Shown here: in pieces, positions 25,393 through 39,156 of the stretch
How positions within the stretch are numbered: the stretch's first letter is position 1
Layout of the letters: each line of letters starts with the position of its first letter
Origin: Xylaria sp. FL1777
Taxonomy: Eukaryota > Ascomycota > Sordariomycetes > Xylariales > Xylariaceae
Length of the DNA stretch: 64,000 nt
Direction of reading: 5' to 3'
Assembly (NCBI GenBank): GCA_022578965.1
Contig: MU400669.1
Span: forward strand, 31,153 to 95,152
The notes under the pieces: model-generated
Databases searched by the model: none
The model's input: the letters and a program-made list of their open reading frames with translations, nothing else
What the model was told of the DNA's origin: nothing
Program-made: the position numbers and the translations under genes

Positions 25393-28300
25393 TTATTTGC
25401 CCTTTTTTAATAAAAACTAACGTTTTTGTTAGTACTATTTTAGCGCTTATATTAACGTTTTAGTAAATAATAGTTCTTTTTTTAAGAAAAAATCATATAA
25501 TATAACGCTATAATTTTATAATACTATTTTATTAATAATTCTGCTAGAACTTTTGCTAAAATAATTTTACTGGACTAATTTTATTAAAACAATTTTACTA
25601 AAATAACTTTGCTAAGATGTTATTTTTACTAAAATAATTCTGCTAAAATATTATTGCATAAACAATTTTACTAGATGTTATTTTTATATTAAATGTTATT
25701 TTTAAAAAGCTTTTTATAAAAAGCTTTCTTTTAGAATCTACTTTTAAAAAAACATTAATAATAAAGTATTATTTTAAAAAACAACTTATTTTACATATAA
25801 AACTTTTGCTAGCTTATAAAGCTTATTAATTTATATAGTAGCTGTTTTAAAGCTTATATTAACGTTTTAGTAAACAATAATTTTTTTAAGAAAACTTAAC
25901 ACTTTTGTAAAGTTTTAATGTTTTAATTAAGTTGCTTAAAAACGTTAGCAAAAATGTATTAAAAACAAAGTAGCATTTTAAAAAACATATTTTTTAAAAT
26001 AAATAAGTTATGTTAAGGTGTTATAATAGTTAATTGCTAAAAAAACGTTTTAATTTATATATATTTAATGCTTGCTAGTAAAATATTGTTAAAACTGTTT
26101 TAATAACGTAAGCTAGCAGCAAAAATTATACTATTAAAAACATAGCACTTATGCTTGCATAAAGTAATAAAAGTATTAAAAATTGCAGTTAAATCTTTTT
26201 AAAATAACGGAGTTTTAGCAGCTATTATAATAAAACCTTGTTTTTTTTTTATAAAGCGTATTATGTACTTTTTTATTAATAATATTACTGCTTAATGCTT
26301 TTTAAACTATGTAATAAACCTTGTTATTTAAATTTTTTTTAAAGTTAGCTAGTTTAATTTTATTAGCTATTACTAAGCTTTAAATAGTAGTAAAACTATT
26401 TGTAAAGTTTGTAGTAATAGTGTTAATTAAAAGCTTTTAGTTAACTTTAATTGTTAGTATAGCATTTATTGCTTTATTATTAGTAATGTTTTTATGCAAA
26501 GCTTGTTGCTTTATATAACTAACGTAAACTATTTTAGAAAAAATAGCTTTACGTTTAGCGTACATTATTTAGTATAAAATAAAAGTTATTAAAACTAAAT
26601 TAATTTTGCTAGTTTTAAGCTAGTAAGCTAGTTTTTAATATATTTAGCTTTATATTACGTATGTAATTAATTTATAGCTTATATTAAAGTTTGCTTTTAT
26701 AAAGCTAATAATATTTTTAGCTCGCAAAAAAACATTTTTAGTGGTTTATTTTTGTTTAAATAAAGTAATTAGCTTTAATAATGCTTTAATAAAAGCGTTT
26801 TAAAAAGTTTATAAAGTTTATAACTAATTAAAATCATAAGTATGCGTTGTATTAGTACTACTTGTAAAGTTAACAGTATTGTTTTCGTTAAATTTTTCTT
26901 AATTATAGTTTTTATTGTTTTTGTTGTTAAAAGAAATTATTTAAGCTTTAACTTTAAGAACGTTTTTAGCTTTAATACGCTTTAAGTTTTTGTAGTACTA
27001 TTAGTACTAATAATTAAGTACTTTAATATTTTTTGTTGCTACTACTAAAAATATAAAGCTAGTTTGCATAAAAAAAGCTTTAATAACGTTAAAAAAAGTA
27101 CTAAAACTTTAAACAACGCTTTTAAAAATGTATAAAGCTTTAATTTGCTTAAAGGTTAACAAGTTTTTATACTATAAAATATATTTGTAGTTATTATAAG
27201 CATACTACTTAGTAATTTCTTTAAAACGCTTTTTAATAATAGCGTATAGCTTAAACTTAAACAGCTGTTTATTTAGCGCAATTATAATTAAATACTAAAT
27301 AACTACTTTAAAAAATAGTTTTATTTGCATTAAGTATTGCTTTAATATTTATTGCTAGTATTATTATAGCATAATAGCTAAACAAATAAGCTTAGCATTA
27401 TTAGTTTTAATAATATAATTAGTTCGATAATTTTGTTCTTTTGTTTTTGTATTAAAAGCAAAGCTTTTAAAATTTTTAGTTGCTTTTAGGATTTTTTTGT
27501 ATTAGTTGTAAGCTTTAGTTTTACGAGCTGCTAAAACAAAAGCTTAATATTTAAAAACAATATATTGTAAATTATTTTTGTAATTAAAAGTTAGCTTAAA
27601 AATGCTTTTTTTAATAAATATATTAACTTAATTATTAAATAACGCTAAGTTTATACAAACAATAGTTTTTTAGTTTTAAGCTATTATAATTGTATGCAAA
27701 TATAAAAATTAATAAAAAAAAACTAATTATATAAAAAATATAAGCGTGCAAAAAATGTAAGCATACAAAAAATGCAAGCGTACAAAAAATATAAAGATTA
27801 ATAAAAAAAAAATAAACAAAAGAACTACGTAAAAAAAACGTTAAGCGTTATTATATATAAAAAAAATTAATAATGCAAAATGCTTTTTTTAAGATATAAA
27901 CATACGTAAAATTAAAATAGCAAAGCAAAAAGATTAATATTAACTAATTAATAGTATAAAACGCTTTTTTTAAAATATTAACATATGTATAGTTAAAATA
28001 GCAAAGCAAAAAAATTAATGTTAACTTAAAAATGTAATGTTTATGCTAATACACTAAGTGTTTAAGCAAATAGTTATTTTAAACAATAGTATAATAAATT
28101 TACTATAATATTAATTTTAAGAATTATATTTATAATTTTTTAGTTCTATAGTAATTTCTTTAGTACTTTTAGCTTATATTAACTATTTATGCTTTTTAAA
28201 TTTTTTTTTATTTTTAAATCATTTAAAGTTAATAAATGCTTTTTATTATACTTCTTTATTAATTTTGCTGCATTTTTTATTAGTAGCATACATAAATACT

Positions 28301-30479
28301 ATTTGTTGTATTAATTTTTGTAGCTTTTTTAATGTATAAAGTACTTAAGTTATAGTTTTTTTCTTATATATAAAATGCGTTAAGCTAAAAGACTTTTAAT
28401 TTCGTAAAAAACATAATTATTAGTGTTACTTTTTATTAAAATACGTTTTAAATGCTTAAACTTTTTGTTAAAAAGATTTTGTTCTTTAAAAGCTAAAAAT
28501 AAATAAGCAACTAAAACTACTTAGTGCACTTTTTAGTGTTTAAAGAAATTTAATTCATAAGCAAATTTATTAATATAATAAAGTATTATAAATAGTTTTG
28601 TTTGTTAAGCAAACTACTTTTTTAATAGTTTTTTAAGCAAATAATATTTCTTATGTAATTTTAAATAAACTTTGTTTTTTACTTTTAATTAAACTAAATT
28701 ATGCTAAGCATTATAGCGTATTTTTGCGTTAGTTGTAGCAAAATCAATTGCTGTTTTTGTATTTTTTTAATACATTTATTGCTGCAATTTAAAATTAAAA
28801 GCTTTAAAAAGCACTTTTATAACTAATAAAGTAGTTTTAAGCTTAAAGCTAAAGATAACTTTGTTAAAACTTTGTTTTAGAACTAATAATATTATATTAT
28901 TAAAATTATGCTATAATGCTAAAATAATATTAAGCTATAAAACGTTTTTGCGTGTATAAATATAGTAATAAATAGCTATTTTTATATTTTAGTTTTGTTT
29001 TTTGCTTTAGCTGTTTGTTTAAAAATGGTAGCTTGTTGTAACGCTAAATATAGTTTTTATTTAAGTTTATAATGTTTGCTAAAACTTAGACATAAACTTG
29101 TAATCTTTATTAGAAATAATCTTTTAAAGCATGCTTTAATTGCATAAAAAAAGAACCTTAAGCATAATTGTTGCTTATTTTATAGCTATATATTAAATAT
29201 AGCTAAGTATTAATAAGCATTTTTTAGAAAATTTGCAGGTTATAATAAAAAAGCAATTATAATAATTATAGCTTAGTATAGCTTAAAAAATATTTGCTAA
29301 AAGTACTTTTAAAAAGCTTATAATAAAGTTTATTATTAATATATAAAAAAGTATAACAAGTTTGCAAATAAGCTTAAGTTTTTTTAACGCTTTATAATAG
29401 TTAGTTATATATTTAAAGCAAGCTAAGCAATATTGCTTATAATTATAAATCTATTTAAATATATTATAAATTATAAAATTCTATAGTTTATAAAGCATTT
29501 TTTTAAGTTTAAAATAGTGTTTATTATTATAAGCTATATAAAAAAAGTTTTAATAATAAATAGCTAAAATATAAAAGCATTATAAGTTATTTTAATAAAT
29601 AGCATAAAAAAGCCTGTTGTTAAAACAGTAAAAAAATAAAACTAATAGCTTATGTTTAACCTTTAAGTTTTTTATGTTTTTTTGCTGTTTTTATAATGTT
29701 TTAAAAATATTAGCAAAACAAAGGTTGTTTAAATATTTTTATGCTAACTTTGCATGCTATTTAGCGTTAATAATAACTTTTGTTTTAGCAAAGTAGCTAA
29801 AATTGTTAATAATATTCTTAAGCTGTTTGCTAGTTTTATTAAACATAATAGCAAAGTTCTAAAGATTTAAAATAGTTAAAAGTTAGCTAAAAGCATTTAG
29901 CACTAAGTTAATATAACTAAGTATATACTATATATTTAGTTAAAACTGCAACAAGTAAATAAAAGCTATTATAAGTTTAATATTAAGCTTTATAATGTTT
30001 ATAAATTACAAATTAGTTTAATTAATAATTTTTTAAGTAGCTTTATAGTTTATTAAAATTATTACTAAAAAAGTATAAAACTAAAGTTATATTTATAACT
30101 AGCAACATAATTATATAAGGCTAAATATTTTTAACTTAGTTGCGCTATATTTGCTTTTGTTTTATATTAAAACTTTACTAAAAAATATTATTAAGTAAAT
30201 AAAATTAACTAAAATATATTAACTATTTTATTTATTGTTGAAGTAAAAGACTATAACTTTGTACTTGCGTTTGCAAAAAGCATTTATTTTAAAAAAAAAA
30301 ATACAAAAATAATTTTAGTAAACTAAATAATTTGTTTTTGTAAGCTATATTTATAGTATATAAAAACTTTCTTTTTTTTTTGAAGTAAAGTTAAATTAAA
30401 CTTATAATGTTTATTGTTGCTGTATAATTATTATTGTTAGTATAGCTTTTAAATTGTAACTGTTTGCTAAAAGTTTAGT
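25393..30479 (-). pseudogene. Presumed RNase H/integrase and 3' part of gypsy family 3
   Basis: By position this should carry RNase H, integrase and the 3' non-coding part of the minus-strand element. The sequence is AT-rich and stop-ridden. I could not place catalytic motifs, so the assignment is from position only. A short array of AAAAATRYAAGCRTRCA units occurs at about 27,735-27,795. Confidence 0.35.
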
Positions 30480-31130
30480 TTTATATGCTTGCAAAAGCGC
30501 TAGCTTTTGCTAATACTATAAAATAAATTTTTTAAAAAAACTAATTATACTAATATATATTTTTAACGCAGCTAAAATATGTAGCAAAGCTATTTTTTAT
30601 ATAGCAAAAACTTAATCTTTTATTATTGCTATTTTAAAACTATTTACAAAAAAACTAAGCAAGCAAACAAAAAAATAAGCTATAAAAGATTTTGTAGGTT
30701 TAAAGCTTAAGTTAATACTTTTAAAAAAATCTAAAACAGTAAAAATATAATTAAAATGCTTAAAAGCTATTTTTAAGTATATAATAACGTTATTAATATA
30801 AGCTATATAGTACTGCATATATAAAGCTAATTTGTTATTTATAAACTGTTAAGCAAAACTAAAGTTATTTTAAAACTTTATTAGAGCTATAGTAAACATT
30901 TTTAGTTCTTGCAGAAAAACTATTATTATATAGTTGCAATAATTGGGCTAAACTAGCAGCTAATAAAAGAACTTTAAATAATTTACAACAGTAATATAAG
31001 CATAACTTTATAGCTTTGCAATAATAGCTTTTTAAGTAAATAAAAAGTAAACATTAAAAATAATAATACGATTTAAAGCGCAAAGATTAACTACTATATA
31101 ACCTTTTTTAACTTTGTTTATAATTTTTTA
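30480..31130 (-). pseudogene. Reverse transcriptase of gypsy family 3
   Basis: Minus-strand reading gives a consistent Ty3/gypsy reverse transcriptase. In order: GYIVVNLCALN (normally GY-VVD-R-LN), AYITVVNY--FFYQ, an MFTIALI stretch, then AYINNVIIYLK, where the catalytic D-D reads N-N at about 30,789-30,794. It ends in LSFKPTKSFIAY...LLSFFVNS, the remnant of LKP-KSF-GYPSV-LLGQ-VDSLGL. One open piece (30,612-30,818) survives by chance. The Asp-to-Asn changes are TG-to-TA on the coding strand. Dead gene. Confidence 0.85.
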
Positions 31131-34100
31131 AGTAATAAAAACTAAGCAGCTAAAAAAAATAAAATGCTTTATAAAGTATAGTTTATTTTTAAAATATATT
31201 TTATTGAAAACTTTATTTATAAGCTTTTTGTTTTTTAATCTAAAAGCATATAAACGTGCAGTAAATGTAACTTAGTGTTGCTATTTTTTAATAAAGTTAA
31301 CTTTTATTATATTGTTTTTATTTATAATAATTATATTTTACGTTTGCTAAGTTGTATAGCTTTTAAGCAGCGCTTTTAGCTTATTAGCATGTTTTTGGTT
31401 TTTTATATAAATATAAACGCTGTTTTATGTTTTTACTAAAAAAACTTTTTTAGAATGTTAGGCCTTAAGTAATAGCAATGTTTTGTTAACTACTTTAGAT
31501 TTCCTAAAAGTGGCCTAAATATTTTAAGCTATAACATTTGCTAATAAAAGCAACGTAAAAATATCTTTTTTAATACTAAATTTGTAGGTTATCTAAAAAT
31601 TGTTAGCTAAGCTATTTTAATTAATAGCTATAATAATTGCTGCAAAGCTAGCTTTATTTTAAGTAGTATTAATATACGCGTTTGTTTTATAGTTTTTAAT
31701 TATGCTAAAACAGGTTTTTTGTTAAATATATATAAACTTGTTAATATAGTTAAAAAAAAAACAGCTTTAATATTATTAAAAACTATAGCTATAATAACAC
31801 TATTAATAGCTAGCTTAAAAATATAATTCTTTAAAAAGCCTTTTTAATTATATAGCAAAAAATCTATATATACTACTAGTATTACTACTATTAAATATAA
31901 CAGTACAACAATATTAAACGCTATTAATGCTTGTTAGCTAACAAAAGTACTTTTATAAACAATAGTAATTAATATAACAATGTTTAAATAAGCCTTAAAT
32001 GCTATTATGCTTAAAGCAAAGTTAATTATTGCGTAATAAGCATTAAGAAATTTTGTTTTAAAAAATAAATTAAGTTTTAAGTTATTTGTAACTTACGTTA
32101 TAATATTAAACTTTATACGTTTTTTAGTGCTGTTTTAGTTATAACTACAAATAAAAAAAAAGAATTCCGCTTTAGTAAATAAAGTTATTATATTTTTAAT
32201 GCTTTTTATAAATAAAGTTTTACTTTGCAGTTAAAAAGCGTAAAGCATAAAAGTTTTTAGCTATGCTTTTTTTATTATAACAATTAAGCAACTAGTATTT
32301 ATATATATAAAAGTAATTTTAGAACTGCTTTAAACAGTAGCTTTTAACTAAAAATAAGTATAAAAAGCTAAATAGTAAATATAACGCATAATAAAAAAGT
32401 TTAGTTAAAATAAAACAGTATTAAAAACATTGTTAGCTATAAATGCAACGTTATTATGTAGTTTAAATTAAGCAGTTTTTTTAAGGTTAACTTTAACTAT
32501 AAAAAAAAGCGTTTTATAGTAGCATTTATTAATGCTATAAATAAAGAATGCAGTTTTATTAAAAAATTATTTTTTATAGTAGCAGCAAAATAATGTTGCT
32601 AATTTGTTTATAAGTATTACGTTAGTAGTACTTGTAAAATAAAAGTTAACTTTTTTGTTTTTATTGTTAAAATATTTAATAAAAAGCTTTTTTTTGCTGT
32701 TTTTTTTAACTTTTTTAACTATAATATATTTTTAACCTGTTAACTGTTTTTTGCGTTCTATTAAAAAGTCCTCGTTAATAGCAAGCATAACTTTGTTTTT
32801 AATTTTAAAATAAGCTTTACTAGGTATTTAATAAAGCTTAATCTATTGTTTAAATTGCTAACTAAAAAGTTGTTATGCTTAGTAATAACGTTTTTGTTTG
32901 TATACGTTATTATAACTGCAGCAGTAAGTATTCTTACGTTTATAATTATAATTATTACGTTATTAATAGTTTATATAAAAGCTGCAGCTTTTGCAGAATT
33001 TTCTATAGAATTTCCTGCAAAATCTTTTATAACTGCGCTTATAAAATAACTAGTAATTACTATGCTGCTAATTATTTTTGCAACAATTTTTTTAAAACGC
33101 ATTTTTAAAAGCTATATTTAATTAAGCTTTAAAAGCTATATTAGCTTTATAAGTAAAGTTAGCTAACATTTATTGCTATAGTATTAGTACTAAAGCATTA
33201 ATAATAAATAGTACGTATAAAATTAAATATAGCATTATAGTTTTAAGGGCTAAAACTTTTTTATAGCTTAATAAAGCAGCACAATAAGCTTTTTATTTAT
33301 TTTTAACATAAGTAAAAAAACTGTTTAGCAAAATAACTAAAGTAAGCTTTTTATAAATTTGCTAAAAGTTAAAGTATAACTAATTCTAAATATAAGCAGT
33401 AAATTAAGCTTTAGTTATAAACTTAAAGTTATAATAATATTGCATTATATTTATTGCTTAAGTATATATAAAAACGTTTTAAAAAACTTTATTTTTAGTA
33501 TAAAAAGTAATTAAAGCTGCTTTAAAAGCATTAGTAGTATTTTGTTTATATTTGCTTTTTAGTTTAGTTATAGCATATTTAAAACTTGCTGCTATTATAG
33601 CTTTAGTAACTTTATTTAAAACGCTTACGTACTAAATCTAAGCGTTTTTATAAAGCAATTGCAAAAAAAACTTTTGTAGTATTGCTTAATACTTAAAGTT
33701 AATAAAATACTGCTTAAAAAAAGCTATAAACAAATAAACGTTTCTTTAATAAACGTTGTTTCTTAATGTAATATATTTGCTAACGCTATAAATATTAAGA
33801 AAATTAGGGTTAAAATATTTTATTAACTGTACTTTTTAACAATTAGCTTTTTTAAAAGTACAAATAGTTATTGCTTTTGCTACGTTAAAAATATTTCCTA
33901 TAAAAAATTAAATGCTATTGTTTTAAATAATAGCTTTTATTGCTAAAGTAATTTTGGCTGCTTTTTTTTTAATGTTATTGTTCGGAAAAATTAGCTTGTT
34001 TAAAAAATTAAAAAACATTTTTAAACTAAAGTTAAGTAATAAAAAAATAAACAAAGTACTAGCTAATATAGTAGTAACACAAAAGTGTTAAAGTAATAAA

Positions 34101-34976
34101 CTAAAGTAAATAATGTTTATTTTTATAAAAATTAAAAATATAAAAACTATACTGTTTTAAATAAGCTTGTTTGCTAATAATACAGCTTTTTTAGCTTTAA
34201 GAACATTAATTACCTACTTAATAAAGTAGTTTTTAAAAGTAGTAATATAAAAGCAAATAAAAGCTGGCTTTAATAAGCAAAAAGAATTATTAAAGCAAGC
34301 TTTAAAACAATAAAGTTAGTTAAAAGTATTTTAGTTAAGCTTTTGCACTTAAAATAACTGCAAGTTATTTTTAAAAAAAGCAGCAGCTTAACAGCAAAAG
34401 TAATAATTTTTTAGGTTAAAAAAAATATTAGCTATAAGCACGACTTACTAAAAATAACGTAAAAATATAAGAAAAACAAATAAAGACTACTTAAAAAAAA
34501 CTAAAAAAAAAAAAAAAGAAAAAAGAATTAGTAAAAAAAAAAAAAAAAAAAGCAATTAATACAGCAAAAAAAGTTCACTATAATAAACTTTGTTAAAAAG
34601 TATTTTGCTTAAGCAATAAAACTAAGTTTTAATATAATATGTTTAGTACTTTTGTAACGGTATTAATTAATAAAATATGTTATTCTAAAGTAGCATAAAA
34701 GCTTAAAAAGTTATACAAGCTTTAAAAGCTTTAGAAAAAGTTAAAAGATTTTTTAAAGAAGTTTTTTTAAAAATAACGTTTATGCTAGCAAAGTTTCTAA
34801 TAAAACGTAAATAGTATATAGTTAAGTAGTTCGACAAATTAAAAGCCGTTAATAAAAAAACAACTATTTTAACTTAAGCTATAGCAATAGCATTAAAGCA
34901 AATAAGTATTTAAAAAATAACTAATTTACCGAAAAGCTAATCGGTTTAATAATAATAATACAAAATAAAAACAAGT
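31131..34976 (-). pseudogene. 5' internal region (gag/protease) of gypsy family 3, not legible
   Basis: Lies between the 5' LTR (34,977-35,177) and the reverse transcriptase, where Gag and protease are expected. Frames are broken and no knuckle or D-T/S-G motif was found. An open plus-strand piece at 32,846-33,049 is Ile/Val/Thr-rich and looks like chance. Confidence 0.35.
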
Positions 34977-35177
34977 TGCTAACTATTAACTAGTAAGCTA
35001 ACTTAATAAAGTTTAAAAGTTATTATATTATTAAACTAAGTTTTTAAGACAAGGTTTATTAAACTATAATTATACTAAGCTAGCTACCTTGTTAAAAAAG
35101 GCGTTTTAAGAAAAGCGTCTTCAAGAAAACGTCTTAAAAAAGCCTTCCTATAGAAGACTTCTATAGGAAGCCTTCCA
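34977..35177 (-). repeat. Family 3 LTR (5' copy on the minus strand)
   Basis: Partner of 25,192-25,392. Near its right edge (about 35,144-35,170) two 13-base arms, CTTCCTATAGAAG and CTTCTATAGGAAG, flank a single A and can form a tight hairpin. Less RIP-mutated here than in the left copy. Confidence 0.75.
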
Positions 35178-35580
35178 AGATCCTAAAAAAAAATAACTTT
35201 ATTATTGCTAATATTAAAAAAATAAAAAGATTATTATATAAAGCGCTTTTTTTTTTTTTTTTAAACTTATATATTAAAAAAAAAAAAAGGCAAAATGTAA
35301 GCTTAAAAAAGAGCTTAAAGCTAAAAAAGACTTTTTTTGTTAGCAAACTAATATTTAAGGGCTATACTATATATAATATAATAATATAAGTTAGTATAAA
35401 AAACAATTACTAAACATTATTAATATTAATACAATTGCTTTTAAAGCTATAGTTTATAAAAATAAGTTTTATAATAAGGTATAAGTTTTTAGTATTTATT
35501 AGATTAATAAGCTTATTAAGAACTATAAAAAAAAAAAAGATGATTTTTTTAACTTTAAGAACAAAAAGTTAAAAAAAAAA

Positions 35581-37200
35581 GCTTTGGAATTTATATTTAA
35601 AGAGTACTATAATTTATTGTGCATTTTTAGCAAAGTAGATTTTAATACTTTGCTATTTAACCGCTTTAGTATAAACTATAAAATCAAGTTCATTAGTGAA
35701 AAATCACAAGAAAATATATAATATTTTTTTTTGTACAAAATGTTATTAAACAAGCTAAAGGTTATGCAAGTATACTTAGTTAATAATTTACGCAAAGGAT
35801 TTATAAAACTAAATAATATATTATTTGTATTTTTTGTTTTATTTGTTAAAAAACTTAATAAAAGTTTTTGCTTTTATATAAATTACTATAAACTTAATAA
35901 ACTATTATAAAAAAACAAGTACTTTTTACTACTTATTAAAGAAACCTTGTTTTGGATATTTAAAGCAAAAATTTTTACTAAAATAAACGTATAATAAGCA
36001 TTTTATTATATATGTATATACTTTAGTTATAAAGACTTAATAATGTTTTATATATATTATAAGTTGTATTATTATTGCATTTTATTGTTTGGATTAATAA
36101 ACGGACTGTTTATGTTTTAATAGTATATTAATAATACTTTATTTGATTATTTTAACGATTTTTGTAGCGCTTACGTAAATAATATTCTGATTTATTTTAA
36201 TAGCTTGGAAAAATACTAAGTATACGTTTAAAAAGTATTTACTTAACTTCGAAGTGCAAGTTTGCAAGCTAACCTTAAAAAGTTAGAATTTTATATAGTA
36301 AGGTCTACTATGGGTAGTGAGGCAATTGAGCATAGAAAGTGTGATGCAGATTGGAAAGAGGGGGGCCCTGCAGGCAATTGCTACGCAATTGCCTTAGGCA
36401 TGGGCCCCACATAGCTATCTAGCTAAGCCACCATAGCCACAAGTGGGGATACTACTGTGGCTGGACCCCATAGATATGGAGTCCCCCTTCCAGTCTGTAT
36501 CATTATATAACTAAAACGAAGTTTTTTAGCTATATTATTAATACTAAAAGTATAAAGGTTAATTTTAGCAACATAAAGGTTATTTGAAACTAAGAGTTAT
36601 TTATTATAATAAAAAAAGTTTAGTTCTTTTTAAGCTTTTATAACTTTTATTGCAAGTTTGTTAAAGAATATAGCTAAATAGCAATACTATTAAATAAATT
36701 AATTAAAAAGAATACTTTTTTCGAATAAACAAAAAAATATAAAGAGTTATTTTAATAATTAAAGAAAGCTTTAATTTTTATATTTATTTTTAAACACTTT
36801 AACTATAGTTTATTTATAAAAGTAAAAACTAATGTATTAAATAATATAACAGTAAATATAATGTTGTAACGTTATAAAAACATTTAGTATTTTATAGCTT
36901 TTTATTTTAAGATAATATATAACGCTAAACTTAATTACGATATTTATAATAAAGAAATATTAGCTATAGTTTTAGCTTTAAAAAAATAGCAGGCTAAATT
37001 AATTAGCACTTATAGAAACTTTTTTTTAGTTATTATTAATTACTTAGCATTAAAATATTTTGGAAAAAAATAACACTTTAATTTTAAATAAGCTAGCTAA
37101 GCTGTTTTGTTTTTAAAATATGACTTTTTTATTGCTTTTTAGCTAAAAAAAGAAAATATAATGGCTAACGCTTTGTTTTGTAAACAAAAGGACTTATAAA
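35581..37200 (+). pseudogene. RT and RNase H of gypsy family 2, interrupted by a short insert
   Basis: Reverse transcriptase starts near 35,581 (FIFKEYYNLLCIFSK) and includes FVKKLNKSFCFYINYYKLN, LIKETL, IFTKINV, and AYVNNILIYF at about 36,169-36,200, where the catalytic D-D is N-N (36,178-36,183). The reading ...EFYI stops at 36,297 and resumes after the insert as TKTKFFSYIIN at about 36,510. Next come VQFFLSFYNFYCKFVKEYS, NYDIYNKEILAIVLALKKQQ and the LKYFGKKQ element of RNase H, ending near 37,190 with NIMANALFCKQ (normally N-M-ADALSRK). The frame is nearly readable but has RIP stops. Confidence 0.85.
36298..36502. mobile_element. 205-bp GC-normal insertion in the family 2 RT (MITE-like)
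   Basis: TTATATA directly precedes (36,291-36,297) and follows (36,503-36,509) the insert. Removing it and one repeat restores the conserved reading GAATTTTATATAACTAAAACG. Internally it holds a perfect inverted repeat GGCAATTGC-TAC-GCAATTGCC (36,373-36,393) and an imperfect one (TGATGCAGATTGGAA at 36,342-36,356 against the complement of 36,488-36,502). No coding capacity. It carries no RIP signature although the host element is saturated with it. The exact transposon class is unknown. Confidence 0.7.
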
Positions 37201-39146
37201 TATAATAAGCAAAAAAAAAAGCTTATTAACATTTTATTTTGTTTTAACTAACTATTTAAATTGTATTTGCTTAAGAAAAACAAGCTATATTGCTATTATA
37301 TATTAAAAAAGTACTTTAAAATGCTTAATTAATAGCTTGTATACTATAAAAAAACTATAAAGACTTTAGCATAGTAATTTATTGCTAAAAGGTAATTATT
37401 ATTACTACAAATAACTTTTAGAAAGTAAAAAATAGTTTGATTACTTATAAAAGTTAATTAATTGTTTTTAATTATTTGTCTTTATGCACTTAATTAATTA
37501 AAAAAATATATAAAGGAATGCTTATAGTTTATTTTAAATAAACTAAAACGTAATAGCTAGTAGTTTAATGTTATTAATAGCTTAAACTAGGAAAGAACTA
37601 TAATAAGTATATTGTTAATTGCATAAATTGCTGTTTTATAAAAGTACTTTAAAATAAAACTTCTAGTAAACTATAGCTGCTTTTTATTTTAAACTAAGTA
37701 TAGTGCTACTTAGTAATAAACTTTAAATAAATGCTTAAAAACAAATATAAGTATAATAATATGCTAGTAATAATAAATTAACTAAGAAAGTACGCTTAGA
37801 TAATTTTTTGTATAATGCATATAACTACAAAAAATGTTGCAAAAATATATTATAAGGGTTTTTTTAAAGTGTTTAGTATTTTTATAACTATTATTTTAAA
37901 TTATAGGCTTTAGTTTATATTAGCGTTTATAAATAAGTTATATAAACTAATAAAAGTTATATATGTTTTAGCTTTAATAAGCTACTATAAAATAGTAAAA
38001 TAGGCAAAAATTATAAATAAATATTTAAACTAGTGTTTATGCTTTTATATAAATTATTATTAAAACAATTAGTTTAAAAGATTTTTTGCTATAAATTATA
38101 TATAAGCTGTAATATTATATAAGTTTATAGGATTATTTTTTTACGAAGTAGAAATGGGCTTTTTTATGCTATTTTATTTTAACTAAGAGAACTATATAGC
38201 TGCAAAAAAGCTAAACGAACTGCTTAAAAAAAAGAAAAAGCTATAAAAAAAAGCATAAAAAAAAGCATAAAAGATTAAAGAATTTATTAATACTACAAAA
38301 GTATATTTAATTTAAACCTAAAATAAGATAACCTGTTTTGCTAACTAGTTATAACATAATTTTAACTTTAACATTAGCAATTATGTGTTTATTTTAAAAA
38401 AATAACAGTTATAGAAAACTAATAGGCCTTTTAATAAACTTGATTTTTTTATAACATAATAAAAGTTTAAAATCTTGTTTAAAGATAATAATTTATATAT
38501 ATTTGAAGTTTTTAAGTTATAAAAAATAAAAAATATTTATTATGCTAACTGCTTACGTAAGTACTTAAATAACCCTTTGCTTAAACAAACGTTTAAAAAC
38601 TTTAAAAGCAAAGTAATTAAACTTAAAAGTAAAGAAAAATTTGTAGTAAAAAAAGTACAAGCTTTTTAATTATATTATTAGAAGCTATAATATTAAGTAG
38701 ATTAAAAAGAATAAGACCTAGATAATAAATAGTATTCTGCAAAAAACTTTAAAAACAGTGCAAAAGCTTTAAAAAAATTTTATAAAGCTAACCTTAATTT
38801 TGCGGAACTTTTAGTACAACTAGAAGTATAGCTGCAAGCTATAAAAAACAATTAGTTTAATAAGCTATACCTTAATAACAATAAAGCAATAGCAACTAAA
38901 GAAAAAGTTATATAAAAAAAGAATTATAAATAATTAAAAAGGGAAAAAGAGCTTATATTTATATAAAAGTAGTAATATAAAACAAATAATTAAGAGTTTA
39001 ACATGTAAAGAAACTTGTTTAGTAGTGTAATTAAACAAAAGCTTTAATTAAAGCTAATAAGCAAATACTTAAGGCTATTTTTTTTTTAGCTAAAAAGCAG
39101 TTAAAAATTAACTGTTCAAACTATATAAGCAGCATTCTTTTTTTTA
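37201..39146 (+). pseudogene. Presumed integrase and 3' part of gypsy family 2
   Basis: Follows RNase H and precedes the G-rich polypurine tract. Lys- and Gln-rich stretches can be read, but I could not place the zinc finger or D,D-35-E residues reliably. Assigned from position. Confidence 0.4.
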
Positions 39147-39156
39147 AGGGGGGGGG
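39147..39156 (+). other. Polypurine tract of gypsy family 2
   Basis: An AAGGGGGGGGG run immediately before the 3' LTR start, the expected primer for plus-strand DNA synthesis. It is G-rich inside an AT-saturated region because G in a G-run is not in TG context on either strand. Confidence 0.7.

Larger units (their letters stand above)
25192..35177 (-). mobile_element. Ty3/gypsy family 3 on the minus strand, nested in family 2
   Basis: Bounded by direct repeats of about 200 bp (25,192-25,392 and 34,977-35,177). The minus-strand reading starts TGGAAGG and ends near CA. Family-2 gag lies to the left and family-2 reverse transcriptase to the right, so this is an insertion. Reverse transcriptase motifs are legible only on the minus strand (about 30,480-31,130). 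The boundaries are good to a few bases; a clean target duplication was not found (CAAG occurs on both sides but does not fit the TG...CA ends). Confidence 0.75.

Noticed and set aside
27735..27795. CRISPR-like short repeats
   Set aside because: Units are adjacent AT-rich near-copies without unique spacers, and the organism is a fungus.
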